Source: DASUBN01 sp036500225 (GTDB lineage Bacteria > Pseudomonadota > Gammaproteobacteria > Natronospirales > REEB76). Taken from it: a stretch of 24,785 nucleotides of DNA. How positions within the stretch are numbered: the stretch's first letter is position 1; each line of letters opens with the position of its first letter. The DNA is taken from NCBI GenBank assembly GCA_036500225.1, contig DASYCJ010000027.1, positions 1-24,785 of the forward strand. The letters are read 5' to 3'. Below, one piece after another: positions 1-7,204 of this stretch. The notes under the pieces are model-generated. The model saw only the letters and a list, made by a program, of their open reading frames with translations. It was not told the DNA's origin and made no database searches. A program made the translations under genes and the position numbers.

Positions 1-252
1 AATCCACCCTATGGCGAGCGCCTCGGCACCGTGGAGACTTTGGGTCCTCTCTATCAAGGTATCGGCGATTGGCTGAAGTCCCAGTGCCTGCACTGGAAAG
101 CCGGCGTGATCACCGACAACACCGATCTCGCCAAGCAGATCGGGTTGCGGGCCCGCAAGATCAACTCCTTCTATAACGGTGCCCTGGAGTGCAAGCTCCT
201 GCAGTTCGACGTGGAAGAGGAATGGTTCACGGGTGCCCGCCTCGCCCCTTGA
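1..252 (+). CDS. rlmL: 23S rRNA guanine-N2 methyltransferase RlmL, 3' end only
   Basis: This is the C-terminal 83 residues of a gene that begins before the window. The reading frame opens at base 1 with NPPYGERLG, the NPPY catalytic motif of N6/N2-type nucleic-acid methyltransferases in the form typical of RlmL. It continues with LYQGIGDWLK and ends with an RAR-x(4)-FYNGALECKLLQFDV segment, as RlmL proteins do at the end of their methyltransferase domain. RlmL methylates G2445 of 23S rRNA in the cytoplasm. In E. coli the chain goes on into a second domain, RlmK. Here a TGA stop follows directly, so this is the stand-alone form. The start and the N-terminal THUMP domain lie outside the window. 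Confidence 0.88.
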   Translation, partial: NPPYGERLGTVETLGPLYQGIGDWLKSQCLHWKAGVITDNTDLAKQIGLRARKINSFYNGALECKLLQFDVEEEWFTGARLAP

Positions 253-277
253 CGCTATGGGCCCCCTACACCAGAAT
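249..277 (+). promoter_or_regulatory. Candidate sigma-70 promoter for the lysC-lysA leader
   Basis: TTGACG at 249-254 matches the -35 consensus at 5 of 6 bases. After exactly 17 bp comes CAGAAT at 272-277, a 4 of 6 match to the -10 consensus. The -35 box overlaps the rlmL stop codon. Transcription would start near 284, upstream of the attenuator-like structure and lysC-lysA. This is a pattern match only. Confidence 0.45.
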
Positions 278-283
278 CAGGCC

Positions 284-364
284 ATGAATTTCCAGGCAGC
301 CTTCCCTAAGAAAATGTGCAAACCCGGCGTACACCGCGCGGGTGGGGCTGCATCGTACCGGTAA
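284..364 (+). CDS. Putative Lys-rich leader peptide of the lysC-lysA gene
   Basis: This is a 26-codon frame, ATG at 284 and TAA at 362-364, in the gap between rlmL and lysC-lysA. Codons 9-13 read Lys-Lys-Met-Cys-Lys (308-322), just before the first pairing segment of a terminator system. That is where a regulatory ribosome stall would have to occur in leader-peptide attenuation. There is no good Shine-Dalgarno: only AGG lies three bases before the ATG. The candidate promoter would place the transcript start at about this ATG, so translation would have to be leaderless. An in-frame ATG at 257 is an alternative if transcription enters from rlmL. The role is inferred from position and codon content. 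Confidence 0.35.
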   Translation: MNFQAAFPKKMCKPGVHRAGGAASYR

Positions 365-390
365 AAGACTCCGGAACCTTGAAGACCTGA

Positions 391-424
391 GAACCCGCAG
401 CGGGAAGCCGATGCGGGTTTTTTC
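391..424 (+). terminator. Intrinsic terminator, probably an attenuator in front of lysC-lysA
   Basis: AACCCGC at 392-398 pairs with GCGGGTT at 413-419. An inner CGG/CCG stem adds to it, and T's run through 423. The hairpin sits 35 bases before the lysC-lysA ATG, which leaves no room for a separate full promoter downstream. Upstream, GCGGGT at 338-343 is also complementary to ACCCGC at 393-398 and would disrupt the terminator. ACCCGGCG at 322-329 can in turn pair with the 335-343 region. This gives a 1:2 / 2:3 / 3:4 set of alternatives. A plain rlmL terminator is the competing explanation. Confidence 0.7.
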
Positions 425-458
425 ATGCCCGCCTCCAGACCCGCCGCAAAGGAAAACC

Positions 459-3047
459 ATGAGTGGCAACGGCTCACAGACGTGGATCGTCATCAAACTC
501 GGCGGCACCAGCGTCTCCAGTAAGCAGAACTGGGACAAGGTGCTCGAAGAAGTGCGCGGTTATCTCGCGGCGGGCACGCAGGTGCTGCTGGTGCAATCGG
601 CGCTCTCCGGCCTCACCAACAACCTAGAAGCTTTGCTGGCAGTCAAAGACGAAGCCGGCCTGCAGCGCGCCCTGGAAGACATCGCAGCGCGGCATCGGGC
701 TTTCGCCGCGGAATTAGCGGTCTCTCCGGACGCGGCGCTGGAACCCTATCTGCAACGCCTATATAGGCTTGCCGCCGGCGCCCAGCTCACGGGTGAGGTG
801 ACGCCGCGCCTCAAGGCAGAGGTGATGGCTTGCGGCGAACTCATGGCGAGTACCCTCGCGGCTCTGTATCTACCCAAGGCCGGTGTGGATGTGCATTGGG
901 CCGACGCCCGGGAATTCCTGAAAGCGATGCCCCTTCCCAACCAATCCCCGGCCGCGCGTTATCTCTCCGCTGTCTGTCCCAGTGATCCCGAGCCTGCTCT
1001 GGCAGCACGATTGTCAGTCCTTGGCCCCCTGGTGCTGACCCAGGGTTTCATCGCACGCGATAGCCAAGGCGAGACCGTACTCCTGGGCCGCGGCGGTTCC
1101 GATACCTCGGCGGCTTATTTCGCCGCCAAGCTGCAAGCAGAGCGCCTGGAGATCTGGACCGACGTGCCTGGCCTCTTCAGTGCCGACCCCAGGGACGTGC
1201 CGGCGGCACGACTCCTGCGGCAACTCGATTACGACGAGGCGCAGGAGATCGCTTCCAGCGGCGGCAAGGTATTGCATCCTCGCTGCATCGAGCCGGTGCG
1301 CCGGCAAAGCATCCCCCTGCACGTGCGCTACACCCCGGACCCGGCGCTGCCCCGCACCACCATAGGCGGCGGCAAGCCCTCTGGCGCACGGGTGAAAGCC
1401 GTCTCACTGCGCCGCGGCGTGGTGCTGGTCAGCATGGAGACCGCCGGCATGTGGCAGCAGGTGGGATTCCTGGCGGATGCCTTCGCCTGTTTCAAGAAGC
1501 ACGGCCTGTCGGTAGACCTCGTGTCTACCTCCGAGACCTGTGTCACCGCCTCCCTGGACCCCGTCGCGAACGCCGCGGCGGACGGCATACTGGATGCACT
1601 GCTGAAAGATCTGAGCACTCTTTGCCGCCCGCGGCTTATCACCGGCTGTGCGGCGGTGAGCCTCGTCGGCCGGGAGATACGTGCCAACCTGCATCGCCTG
1701 GCGCCAGCGCTGGAACTGTTCGAGGAACGCCGGGTACATCTCACCTCCCAGGCCGCCAACGATCTAAACCTCACCTTCGTGGTGGACGAGACCGACGCCC
1801 AACGGTTGGTGCGAGAGTTGCACGCGCTCTTGATCCCCACGGGTGAAGAAGACGAGCAATTCGGCCCGGCCTGGATGGAGTTGCAGTCTCCCTCTCGGGC
1901 GCCCGCCGCTCCCGCCTGGTGGGTGCGGAGGCGTACCGATCTATTGGCCCTCGCGGCCCAGGGCACGCCCCGCTATATATATGAGCCACAGGCCGTCGAG
2001 ACAGCCATTACCGAGTTGCGTGGCCTCAAAGCCGTGGACCGGCTCCTATATGCCATGAAAGCCAATCCCCACCCGGATTTGCTCAGAGTAATGCACTCTG
2101 CCGGTGTCGGATTCGAGACCGTATCCCCCGGCGAGATTGCAGCTGTGCGGGCGAGCTTCCCGGGCCTGTCACTAGGCGAGATCCTGTTTACTCCCAACTT
2201 CGCACCTAAGGAGGAATATGCCGCTGCTCTTAAGTCAGGCGTGCAGTTGACCCTGGACAACCTGCATCCCCTGCGCGAATGGCCGGAACTCTTCCGCGGC
2301 CACGATCTCTTCCTGCGCATCGACACCGGCGCCGGTGCCGGCCACCATCGCCACGTGCGCACCGCCGGTGAGACGAGCAAGTTCGGCATACCCATGGCCG
2401 AGCTCGACGAAGCGCAGAAGCTCGCGGCCCAGAGCGGCGCGCGCATCACTGGGATGCATGCCCATCTCGGCAGCGGCATCCTGGACGCCTCCGTTTGGCG
2501 CAATAACGCACTGCGCCTCGCGGAACTGGCCCGCAGCTTCCCCGCAGTGCGGGTGCTGGACCTCGGTGGCGGCCTCGGGGTGCCGGACCGACCGGGGCAA
2601 TCGGGCCTTGCCCTGGCAGAACTGGACGCGGGCTTGAGCGCCGTGAAGCGCACCCATCCTGAGTTCCAGCTCTGGCTGGAACCCGGCCGCTATCTAGTCG
2701 CGCGCGCCGGAGTGTTGCTGGTCCGTGCCACCCAACTCAAAGGCAAGGGTGAGTTGCGTTATCTCGGTGTGGACGCGGGCATGAACTCACTGATCCGTCC
2801 CGCGCTATACGGCGCTCATCACGAGATCGTGAACCTCACACGCTACGGTGAAGCGGCAGCGGCTCGCTACACCGTTGTGGGCCCCATCTGCGAAAGCGGC
2901 GATGTACTGGGCGTGGATCGGCGCTTGCCGGCGACCCATGAAGGGGATGTGCTACTGGTGGCGGACACGGGTGCGTACGGCCACGCCATGGCTTCCCGCT
3001 ATAACCTGCGGGAACCGGCCCCGGAGACATTGATCCCAGCCCCATAA
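459..3047 (+). CDS. lysAC: Bifunctional aspartate kinase / diaminopimelate decarboxylase (LysC-LysA fusion)
   Basis: This 862-residue protein joins the first and last enzymes of lysine biosynthesis. Aspartate kinase phosphorylates aspartate, and diaminopimelate decarboxylase converts meso-diaminopimelate to lysine with PLP. The kinase spans about residues 8-290, opening with VIKLGGTSVSS (Lys13). ACT-type regulatory sequence follows at roughly 310-460. The decarboxylase starts near 490 and contains YAMKAN with the PLP lysine Lys534, HAHLGSG, a glycine-rich LDLGGGLGV stretch, EPGRYLV and CESGD (Cys811). It ends with the YNLRE tail of the family. The start at 459 is chosen because GGAAA lies four bases upstream and homology begins there; the open frame itself extends back to 342. 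The same fusion occurs in Xanthomonas and Xylella. Lysine feedback through the ACT domains is expected from the family but not shown here. Confidence 0.93.
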   Translation: MSGNGSQTWIVIKLGGTSVSSKQNWDKVLEEVRGYLAAGTQVLLVQSALSGLTNNLEALLAVKDEAGLQRALEDIAARHRAFAAELAVSPDAALEPYLQRLYRLAAGAQLTGEVTPRLKAEVMACGELMASTLAALYLPKAGVDVHWADAREFLKAMPLPNQSPAARYLSAVCPSDPEPALAARLSVLGPLVLTQGFIARDSQGETVLLGRGGSDTSAAYFAAKLQAERLEIWTDVPGLFSADPRDVPAARLLRQLDYDEAQEIASSGGKVLHPRCIEPVRRQSIPLHVRYTPDPALPRTTIGGGKPSGARVKAVSLRRGVVLVSMETAGMWQQVGFLADAFACFKKHGLSVDLVSTSETCVTASLDPVANAAADGILDALLKDLSTLCRPRLITGCAAVSLVGREIRANLHRLAPALELFEERRVHLTSQAANDLNLTFVVDETDAQRLVRELHALLIPTGEEDEQFGPAWMELQSPSRAPAAPAWWVRRRTDLLALAAQGTPRYIYEPQAVETAITELRGLKAVDRLLYAMKANPHPDLLRVMHSAGVGFETVSPGEIAAVRASFPGLSLGEILFTPNFAPKEEYAAALKSGVQLTLDNLHPLREWPELFRGHDLFLRIDTGAGAGHHRHVRTAGETSKFGIPMAELDEAQKLAAQSGARITGMHAHLGSGILDASVWRNNALRLAELARSFPAVRVLDLGGGLGVPDRPGQSGLALAELDAGLSAVKRTHPEFQLWLEPGRYLVARAGVLLVRATQLKGKGELRYLGVDAGMNSLIRPALYGAHHEIVNLTRYGEAAAARYTVVGPICESGDVLGVDRRLPATHEGDVLLVADTGAYGHAMASRYNLREPAPETLIPAP

Positions 3048-3064
3048 AAACCGCGGAAAACCGA

Positions 3065-3092
3065 TTGACTCCCTTGCTTATTCCCTTATAAG
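3065..3092 (+). promoter_or_regulatory. Sigma-70 promoter of the beta-barrel/di-heme operon
   Basis: TTGACT at 3065-3070 and TATAAG at 3087-3092 are separated by 16 bp. Each matches its consensus at 5 of 6 bases. The start point would fall at about 3099, inside the Fur box, which is the usual geometry for repression. Confidence 0.6.
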
Positions 3093-3095
3093 ATT

Positions 3096-3118
3096 GCAAA
3101 TACGAATCATTATCATTT
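3096..3118 (+). promoter_or_regulatory. Fur box
   Basis: Bases 3096-3114 match the 19-bp Fur consensus at 14 positions, including an unbroken AATCATTATC run at its right-hand end. The site continues into CATTT, as in many Pseudomonas-type Fur boxes. It covers the predicted transcription start of the promoter at 3065-3092. Iron-bound Fur would therefore repress the beta-barrel and di-heme genes and release them in iron limitation. Confidence 0.75.
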
Positions 3119-3158
3119 AGTTTCCGCACCATCGGCCCGTCTCAACTGGGGTATGTCT

Positions 3159-3920
3159 ATGAACCGTCCCGCCACCGCGCTCCTGGCCCTGGCCGCAGCC
3201 ATCGCCCTGCTCGGCGTCAGCAGCGCCGCCCGCGCCGACGACGACCAGGGCCTAGGCGAGTTCCTGAACGAATACAACGTCTACTCGCCCTACGTCACCG
3301 AGGGCCAGAGCGAGATCGAGCTGCGCGCCACCCAGTACCGGGACAGCAGCGTGCTGGTGGATGGCTCCCGCGGCTACGTGGTTTCCTTCGCTCATGCCTT
3401 CACCTCCTGGTGGCAGCCGGAGGTCTACGTGGGCAAATACCAACGCGACCCGCGTGGCCCCAACCAGCTCACCGGTTATGAGTTCGAGAACATCTTCCAG
3501 ATCACGCCCCAGGGCGAGTACTTCGCGGACTTCGGCTTCCTCGCCTCCTACGAATACCAGAGCCATCTCTCTAGCGCCAACGCCCTCGAATACGGCCCGC
3601 TGATCGAGATGCACACCGGCCGCATCCGCCAGCGCCTGAATCTCATCTATGAGAAGGGCGTGGGCCGTCTACGCGAGGACAACGGCGTGGAATACCGCGG
3701 CGCCTACAACGTGAGCTTCCTCTGGACCGGCAGCTTCGCGCCGGGCATCGACGTCTTCGCCCACCCGCAGACCGACGTGTACCAGGCCGGGCCCTCTGCT
3801 TCGGGCGAACTGCACATCGGCAGCAGCGAACTCGAATACGACGCCGGCGTGGTGTTCAAGCTGGGCAGCAAGGGCCCGGACACCACTCTGGTGATGCGCC
3901 TCGAATACGAATTCTTCTGA
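3159..3920 (+). CDS. Outer-membrane beta-barrel protein, Fur-box controlled
   Basis: This 253-residue precursor has a clear signal peptide, cleaved after about AARA at residue 25. The mature part has alternating strand-and-turn patterns rich in Tyr, Phe and Trp (for example EIELRATQYRDS and EVYVGKYQRD). It ends in RLEYEFF, a terminal phenylalanine signal recognised by the barrel assembly machinery. The size suggests a small barrel of about 10-12 strands, a count that is only an estimate. The ATG at 3159 is preferred over the one at 3153 because TGGGG lies seven bases before it. The gene leads a two-gene operon, ending 20 bp before the di-heme lipoprotein. No named family is recognised. It could be a channel, a receptor-like pore or a structural partner for the cytochrome. 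The Fur box argues for a role in iron limitation or in redox handling of metal. Confidence 0.75.
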   Translation: MNRPATALLALAAAIALLGVSSAARADDDQGLGEFLNEYNVYSPYVTEGQSEIELRATQYRDSSVLVDGSRGYVVSFAHAFTSWWQPEVYVGKYQRDPRGPNQLTGYEFENIFQITPQGEYFADFGFLASYEYQSHLSSANALEYGPLIEMHTGRIRQRLNLIYEKGVGRLREDNGVEYRGAYNVSFLWTGSFAPGIDVFAHPQTDVYQAGPSASGELHIGSSELEYDAGVVFKLGSKGPDTTLVMRLEYEFF

Positions 3921-3940
3921 AACCCCATACGGACAACGTC

Positions 3941-5698
3941 ATGAGCAGCAACTTCGTCCACAGCCCTCGCCTGGGGTTCGGCCTCGCGGCACTGGGTCTC
4001 CTGGCTGCGCTGCTGGCGCTCGGCGCCTGCAAGCTCACCAACGGCGGCGGTGCAGCCGACGACGACAGCGATCCGCCGGAAGTGCAGCTGGGCGAGCGCC
4101 TGTTCAAGGACACCCGCTTCGGCCACTACTTCAGCGTGGAATCCCAGGGCCGCGTGAACGCGCCGCTGCCGGACGGCGAGAAGGTGGTGGAGACTACCGT
4201 CACCGCTACCCACGGCGACCTGCCGGGCCCCATGCGCGGCCAGGCCGTGAACTGCCTGCAGTGTCACCTGGTGGAACAGCAGGTGGGCGTGCCGGGCGGG
4301 GGCATGCGTACTTATGCGGACTTCGCGCCACGCTCGCCCATGCCGGCCCGCGCCGAAGACATCATTCATATCAGTGGATTTACACCGCGCAACGCGCCGG
4401 GCATGGTGGACGCGGTGTTCCACGGCGACCTCCCGGACCGCATCCTGCATTGGGACGGCGAATTCGGCTCCATGGACGATCTCGTGACCGCCACCCTCAC
4501 GGGCCGCAACTACGGCTGGTTGCCCACTGAACAGTCCCAGGCCATCCATCAGGTCGCCACCGTGATCCGCCAGGACGACGGCACCGGAGAGCTTGCCGGT
4601 GAATTCGGCGCCCTGCCCTACTACGTGGTCATGGGCTGCCATGACAAGAACATCCCGGTGAAATACCAGCTCCCTGCCCACTACTGCATGGACGTGACCA
4701 GCGCCACGGATGCACAGGTGGAGGCCGACGTGGCGGCGCTCATCGGCGCTTACGTGGACAGCCTCACCTTCTTCCAGGACGATGCCGGTCAGTACAACGG
4801 CTCGCCTTACGACCAGTTCCTGATCGACAACGGCCTGCCGCAGTCGCCCAAGCCCGGTCAGGACGCTCACGCCTACGCCGCCGGCCTGTTGACGGCCATC
4901 CAGGGCTTGCCGAACCCGAAGTTCGTGAATTGCTGCAGCCAGTTCAACAACGGCAGCCACTTCGCCTTCCATGACCAGCGGGCCTTCAACTTCGGCGCCC
5001 AGGAACTGCGCGGTCTGGTGGCCTTCCTGCGCACTTCGCGCACGCCGCTGACCTCCGCACAGGTGGCGCAAGGCCACATCGGCAACTGCGCAGCATGCCA
5101 CACGCCTCCAGCCTTCGAGGACTTCATGATGCACAACACCGGCGTGTCCCAGGCGGAGTACGACAAGGTGCACGGCCAGGGCAGCTTCATGGCACTCACG
5201 GTGCCGGCCCTCGCCCAGCGCGACGCCGATCCGGACGCCTACCTGCCGACGAGCCCGGAGCATCCGGATGCCACCGAGACCTTCCGCATGGCGCCCGTGG
5301 CCACGGACCCGGACAAGGCGGACCTCGGCGTATGGAACATCTTCGCCAACCCTGACTTGCCGAAGCGCAAGGCGCCGTTGCGCAAGTTCCTCTGCGCCAT
5401 CGACACCCATCAGTTCGCTGACTGCGGCGCCACCGATGCGACGTTGCTCGATCGCTCCCTGGGGGTGTTCAAGACCCGTAGCTTGCGCGACCCGGGTGAT
5501 TCGGACCCCTACATGCACGATGGCCAGTTCGATACCCTGGAAGACGCGGTGCGGTTCTACCAGCACTCCAGCGAACTGGCCCGCGCCGGCAAGCTGCGCA
5601 ACGGGGATCCCGCCATGGGTAACATGGCCCTGAACGACCAGGACGTGCGGGACATCGCTGCGTTCCTGGCTTCTCTCGACGAGGATTACAGCAATTAA
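3941..5698 (+). CDS. Di-heme c-type cytochrome lipoprotein, MauG / cytochrome c peroxidase superfamily
   Basis: This is a 585-residue exported lipoprotein. The signal sequence ends in the lipobox LGAC, with the lipidated cysteine at residue 30. Two covalent heme motifs are present: CLQCH at 105-109 and CAACH at 383-387. Near the C-terminus, YMHDGQFDTLEDAVRFY (from about residue 524) is the signature found after the second heme in MauG and bacterial cytochrome c peroxidases. The protein is much longer than the roughly 330-residue peroxidases. It has a long middle segment between the hemes and several extra cysteines (CHDK, HYCMD, NCCSQ and FLCAIDTHQFADCG), which suggest disulfides. Members use peroxide or catalyse long-range oxidation outside the cytoplasm. 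Its partner is the beta-barrel gene 20 bp upstream, and both lie behind a Fur box. The substrate is unknown. The surface di-heme protein of Methylococcus (copper-repressed) is a functional analogy only. Confidence 0.85.
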   Translation: MSSNFVHSPRLGFGLAALGLLAALLALGACKLTNGGGAADDDSDPPEVQLGERLFKDTRFGHYFSVESQGRVNAPLPDGEKVVETTVTATHGDLPGPMRGQAVNCLQCHLVEQQVGVPGGGMRTYADFAPRSPMPARAEDIIHISGFTPRNAPGMVDAVFHGDLPDRILHWDGEFGSMDDLVTATLTGRNYGWLPTEQSQAIHQVATVIRQDDGTGELAGEFGALPYYVVMGCHDKNIPVKYQLPAHYCMDVTSATDAQVEADVAALIGAYVDSLTFFQDDAGQYNGSPYDQFLIDNGLPQSPKPGQDAHAYAAGLLTAIQGLPNPKFVNCCSQFNNGSHFAFHDQRAFNFGAQELRGLVAFLRTSRTPLTSAQVAQGHIGNCAACHTPPAFEDFMMHNTGVSQAEYDKVHGQGSFMALTVPALAQRDADPDAYLPTSPEHPDATETFRMAPVATDPDKADLGVWNIFANPDLPKRKAPLRKFLCAIDTHQFADCGATDATLLDRSLGVFKTRSLRDPGDSDPYMHDGQFDTLEDAVRFYQHSSELARAGKLRNGDPAMGNMALNDQDVRDIAAFLASLDEDYSN

Positions 5699-5826
5699 TT
5701 CAAAAGCTGCTGTGCTCGGCAGGGCGTTGTTACGCTTCGGTCTCGCAGTCGGTCATGCACATAAGAGTGCACTCCTCCTGCTCGCCTCGCGTGCCTAGCC
5801 CCGCCTTCGCTCGCGAAGCTTTTGAA
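5699..5826. repeat. Hairpin-rich 128-bp element bounded by 10-bp perfect inverted repeats
   Basis: TTCAAAAGCT at 5699-5708 and AGCTTTTGAA at 5817-5826 are exact reverse complements. The left end begins on the first base after the di-heme gene's stop codon. Inside are smaller stems: GCGT/ACGC, TGCAC/GTGCA around an ATAAGA loop, and CTTCG/CGAAG around CTCG. The size and terminal repeats resemble a MITE-like or REP-like dispersed element, or a structured 3' RNA. No second copy is present in this window, so its repeat nature is unproven. Confidence 0.5.
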
Positions 5827-5873
5827 CGATTTAAGGTCTAGAATCTCCCGACCTCAGATAGGGAGCGCTAGCC

Positions 5874-6248
5874 ATGCCCGCAGAGCTACATCTGGATCGC
5901 ATCGCTCAGGTCGGAATGATGGTGAAGGATCTGGATGCCGCAGTGGCCTTCTATCGCGACAAGCTTGGCGTGAATCATCTCTTCACCGCGCCGGGCATGG
6001 CCTTTTTCGACGTGGGCGGCATGCGCCTGATGCTCGGCCAGGCCACGGCCGAATATCCGGCAGCCACCTTCCTTTATTACAAAGTGGACGACATCGATTC
6101 AGCCGCCGCCACCCTCAAAGCCCGTGGGGTCACCCAGGTGGAAGCGCCAGAGCTGGCGCATCGTGCACCCGGTATGGAGTTGTGGCTGTCACAGTTCAAG
6201 GACATGGATGGGAACGTGCTGTTCCTGATGTGCGAGAAGAAGGTCTAG
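5874..6248 (+). CDS. VOC (glyoxalase/dioxygenase) superfamily protein
   Basis: This 124-residue protein has the paired beta-alpha-beta-beta-beta layout of the vicinal oxygen chelate fold. It opens with IAQVGMMVKDLDAAVAFYRDKLGV, split here as the usual first-strand and helix motif, and closes with FKDMDGNVLFLM, matching the D-x-DGN end of the family. The first metal-ligand position, usually His, reads Gln here (IAQVG), which is also tolerated in glyoxalase I. The fold covers lactoylglutathione lyases, extradiol dioxygenases and resistance proteins, and nothing in the sequence fixes the substrate. GGGAG lies upstream of the ATG at a normal distance. Its last four bases overlap the convergent cyclodeaminase-family gene. 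Confidence 0.85.
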   Translation: MPAELHLDRIAQVGMMVKDLDAAVAFYRDKLGVNHLFTAPGMAFFDVGGMRLMLGQATAEYPAATFLYYKVDDIDSAAATLKARGVTQVEAPELAHRAPGMELWLSQFKDMDGNVLFLMCEKKV

Positions 6249-7201
6249 AAGGCGATCTCGGTGCCGACGCGGCGCGCAAGCGCCGCGTCGTAGACCAGCT
6301 GGGCGGCCACCGCGTCCTGCACCGCCACACCCACCGACTTGTAGAGCGTGATCTGCCCGGCGGATTCCCGTCCCTTCCGCGTACCCGCCAATACCTCGCC
6401 GATCTCTGCATGCACTGTGGCACCCGCCAGCTCGCCGGCCCCAGAAGGCGGCGGCGACAGGGCCGCGGCACGGGATTCCACGAACACCCGCGCCCCTATG
6501 ACCGCTTCCGCGTCCAGTTCCCGCCCTGCGGGATTCAGGCCCACGGAGTTCACGTGCACGCCGGGTTCCAGCCATGCGCCCTTCACCACTGGCTCCGCCG
6601 CATCGGTGGTTGCGCAGACCACCTGCGCACCGACGAAGGCCTCGTGGCCGATGGCATGAGATTTCGCGTCGATACCGAGTTCCCGCGAAAGTCCGCTGGC
6701 GAGTTTCGCAGTACGCTCGCCGTCACGCCCTGCTATCCGCAGCTCTTTCACCTTGAGTACCCGTGACATGGCGTAGGCATGGCTCTTGGCCTGCACGCCT
6801 GTACCCACGATGAGTAGGGTCGACGCGTCTTCCCGTGCCAAGAGCCGCGTGGCTAGCGCCGAGCCCGCGGCAGTACGGATCGCGGTGATGACGGCACCAT
6901 CCAGCATCGCCTTCGGCGTACCGGTGTCCGCATCGAAGAGCATCACCACGGCCTGGTGGGTATGCAGGTCGCGCTTGGCATTGCCGGGGAACACCGTCAC
7001 CAGCTTGCATGAGAGCGTGCGACTGGACGGGAGGTACGCCGGCATGGTGCCCAGAAGGCCCTGGCCCTGTACCAGCGCCGCGGTACGCGACGGCATGGAG
7101 ACCCGGCCCGCCGAGAGTTCCACCATGGCGGGACCGAGAGCCTCGATGAGCGCATCCAAGTTTAGGAGCCCGCTCACTTCACTGGCGTTTAATACCAGCA
7201 T
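6245..7201 (-). CDS. Ornithine cyclodeaminase / mu-crystallin family protein
   Basis: This 318-residue protein is the usual length for the family. The N-terminal half carries MPSRTA, KLVTVFPGN (Lys66) and AVITAIRTAAG (Arg109), the conserved substrate-side residues. The Rossmann NAD(P) motif GTGVQA is at 133-138, and GLNPAGRELD with KSVGVAVQDAVAA follows. Members deaminate or reduce amino and imino acids: ornithine to proline, alanine dehydrogenase, or ketimine reductase. The substrate cannot be fixed from sequence. It starts three bases after the stop of the metallo-beta-lactamase-fold gene, so the two are very probably co-transcribed. The stop overlaps the stop of the convergent VOC gene by four bases. 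Confidence 0.88.
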   Translation of the reverse strand: MLVLNASEVSGLLNLDALIEALGPAMVELSAGRVSMPSRTAALVQGQGLLGTMPAYLPSSRTLSCKLVTVFPGNAKRDLHTHQAVVMLFDADTGTPKAMLDGAVITAIRTAAGSALATRLLAREDASTLLIVGTGVQAKSHAYAMSRVLKVKELRIAGRDGERTAKLASGLSRELGIDAKSHAIGHEAFVGAQVVCATTDAAEPVVKGAWLEPGVHVNSVGLNPAGRELDAEAVIGARVFVESRAAALSPPPSGAGELAGATVHAEIGEVLAGTRKGRESAGQITLYKSVGVAVQDAVAAQLVYDAALARRVGTEIAF

Positions 7202-7204
7202 GCT

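Noticed and set aside
253..458. Lysine riboswitch upstream of lysC-lysA
   Set aside because: The gap is only 206 bases. I could not find the conserved five-helix core of the lysine riboswitch in it.
3704..5566. 620-codon open frame on the minus strand
   Set aside because: It is the antisense shadow of the di-heme gene, which has heme motifs, a lipobox and a ribosome site. The antisense product is His/Val/Ala-rich low-complexity sequence without any family motif.
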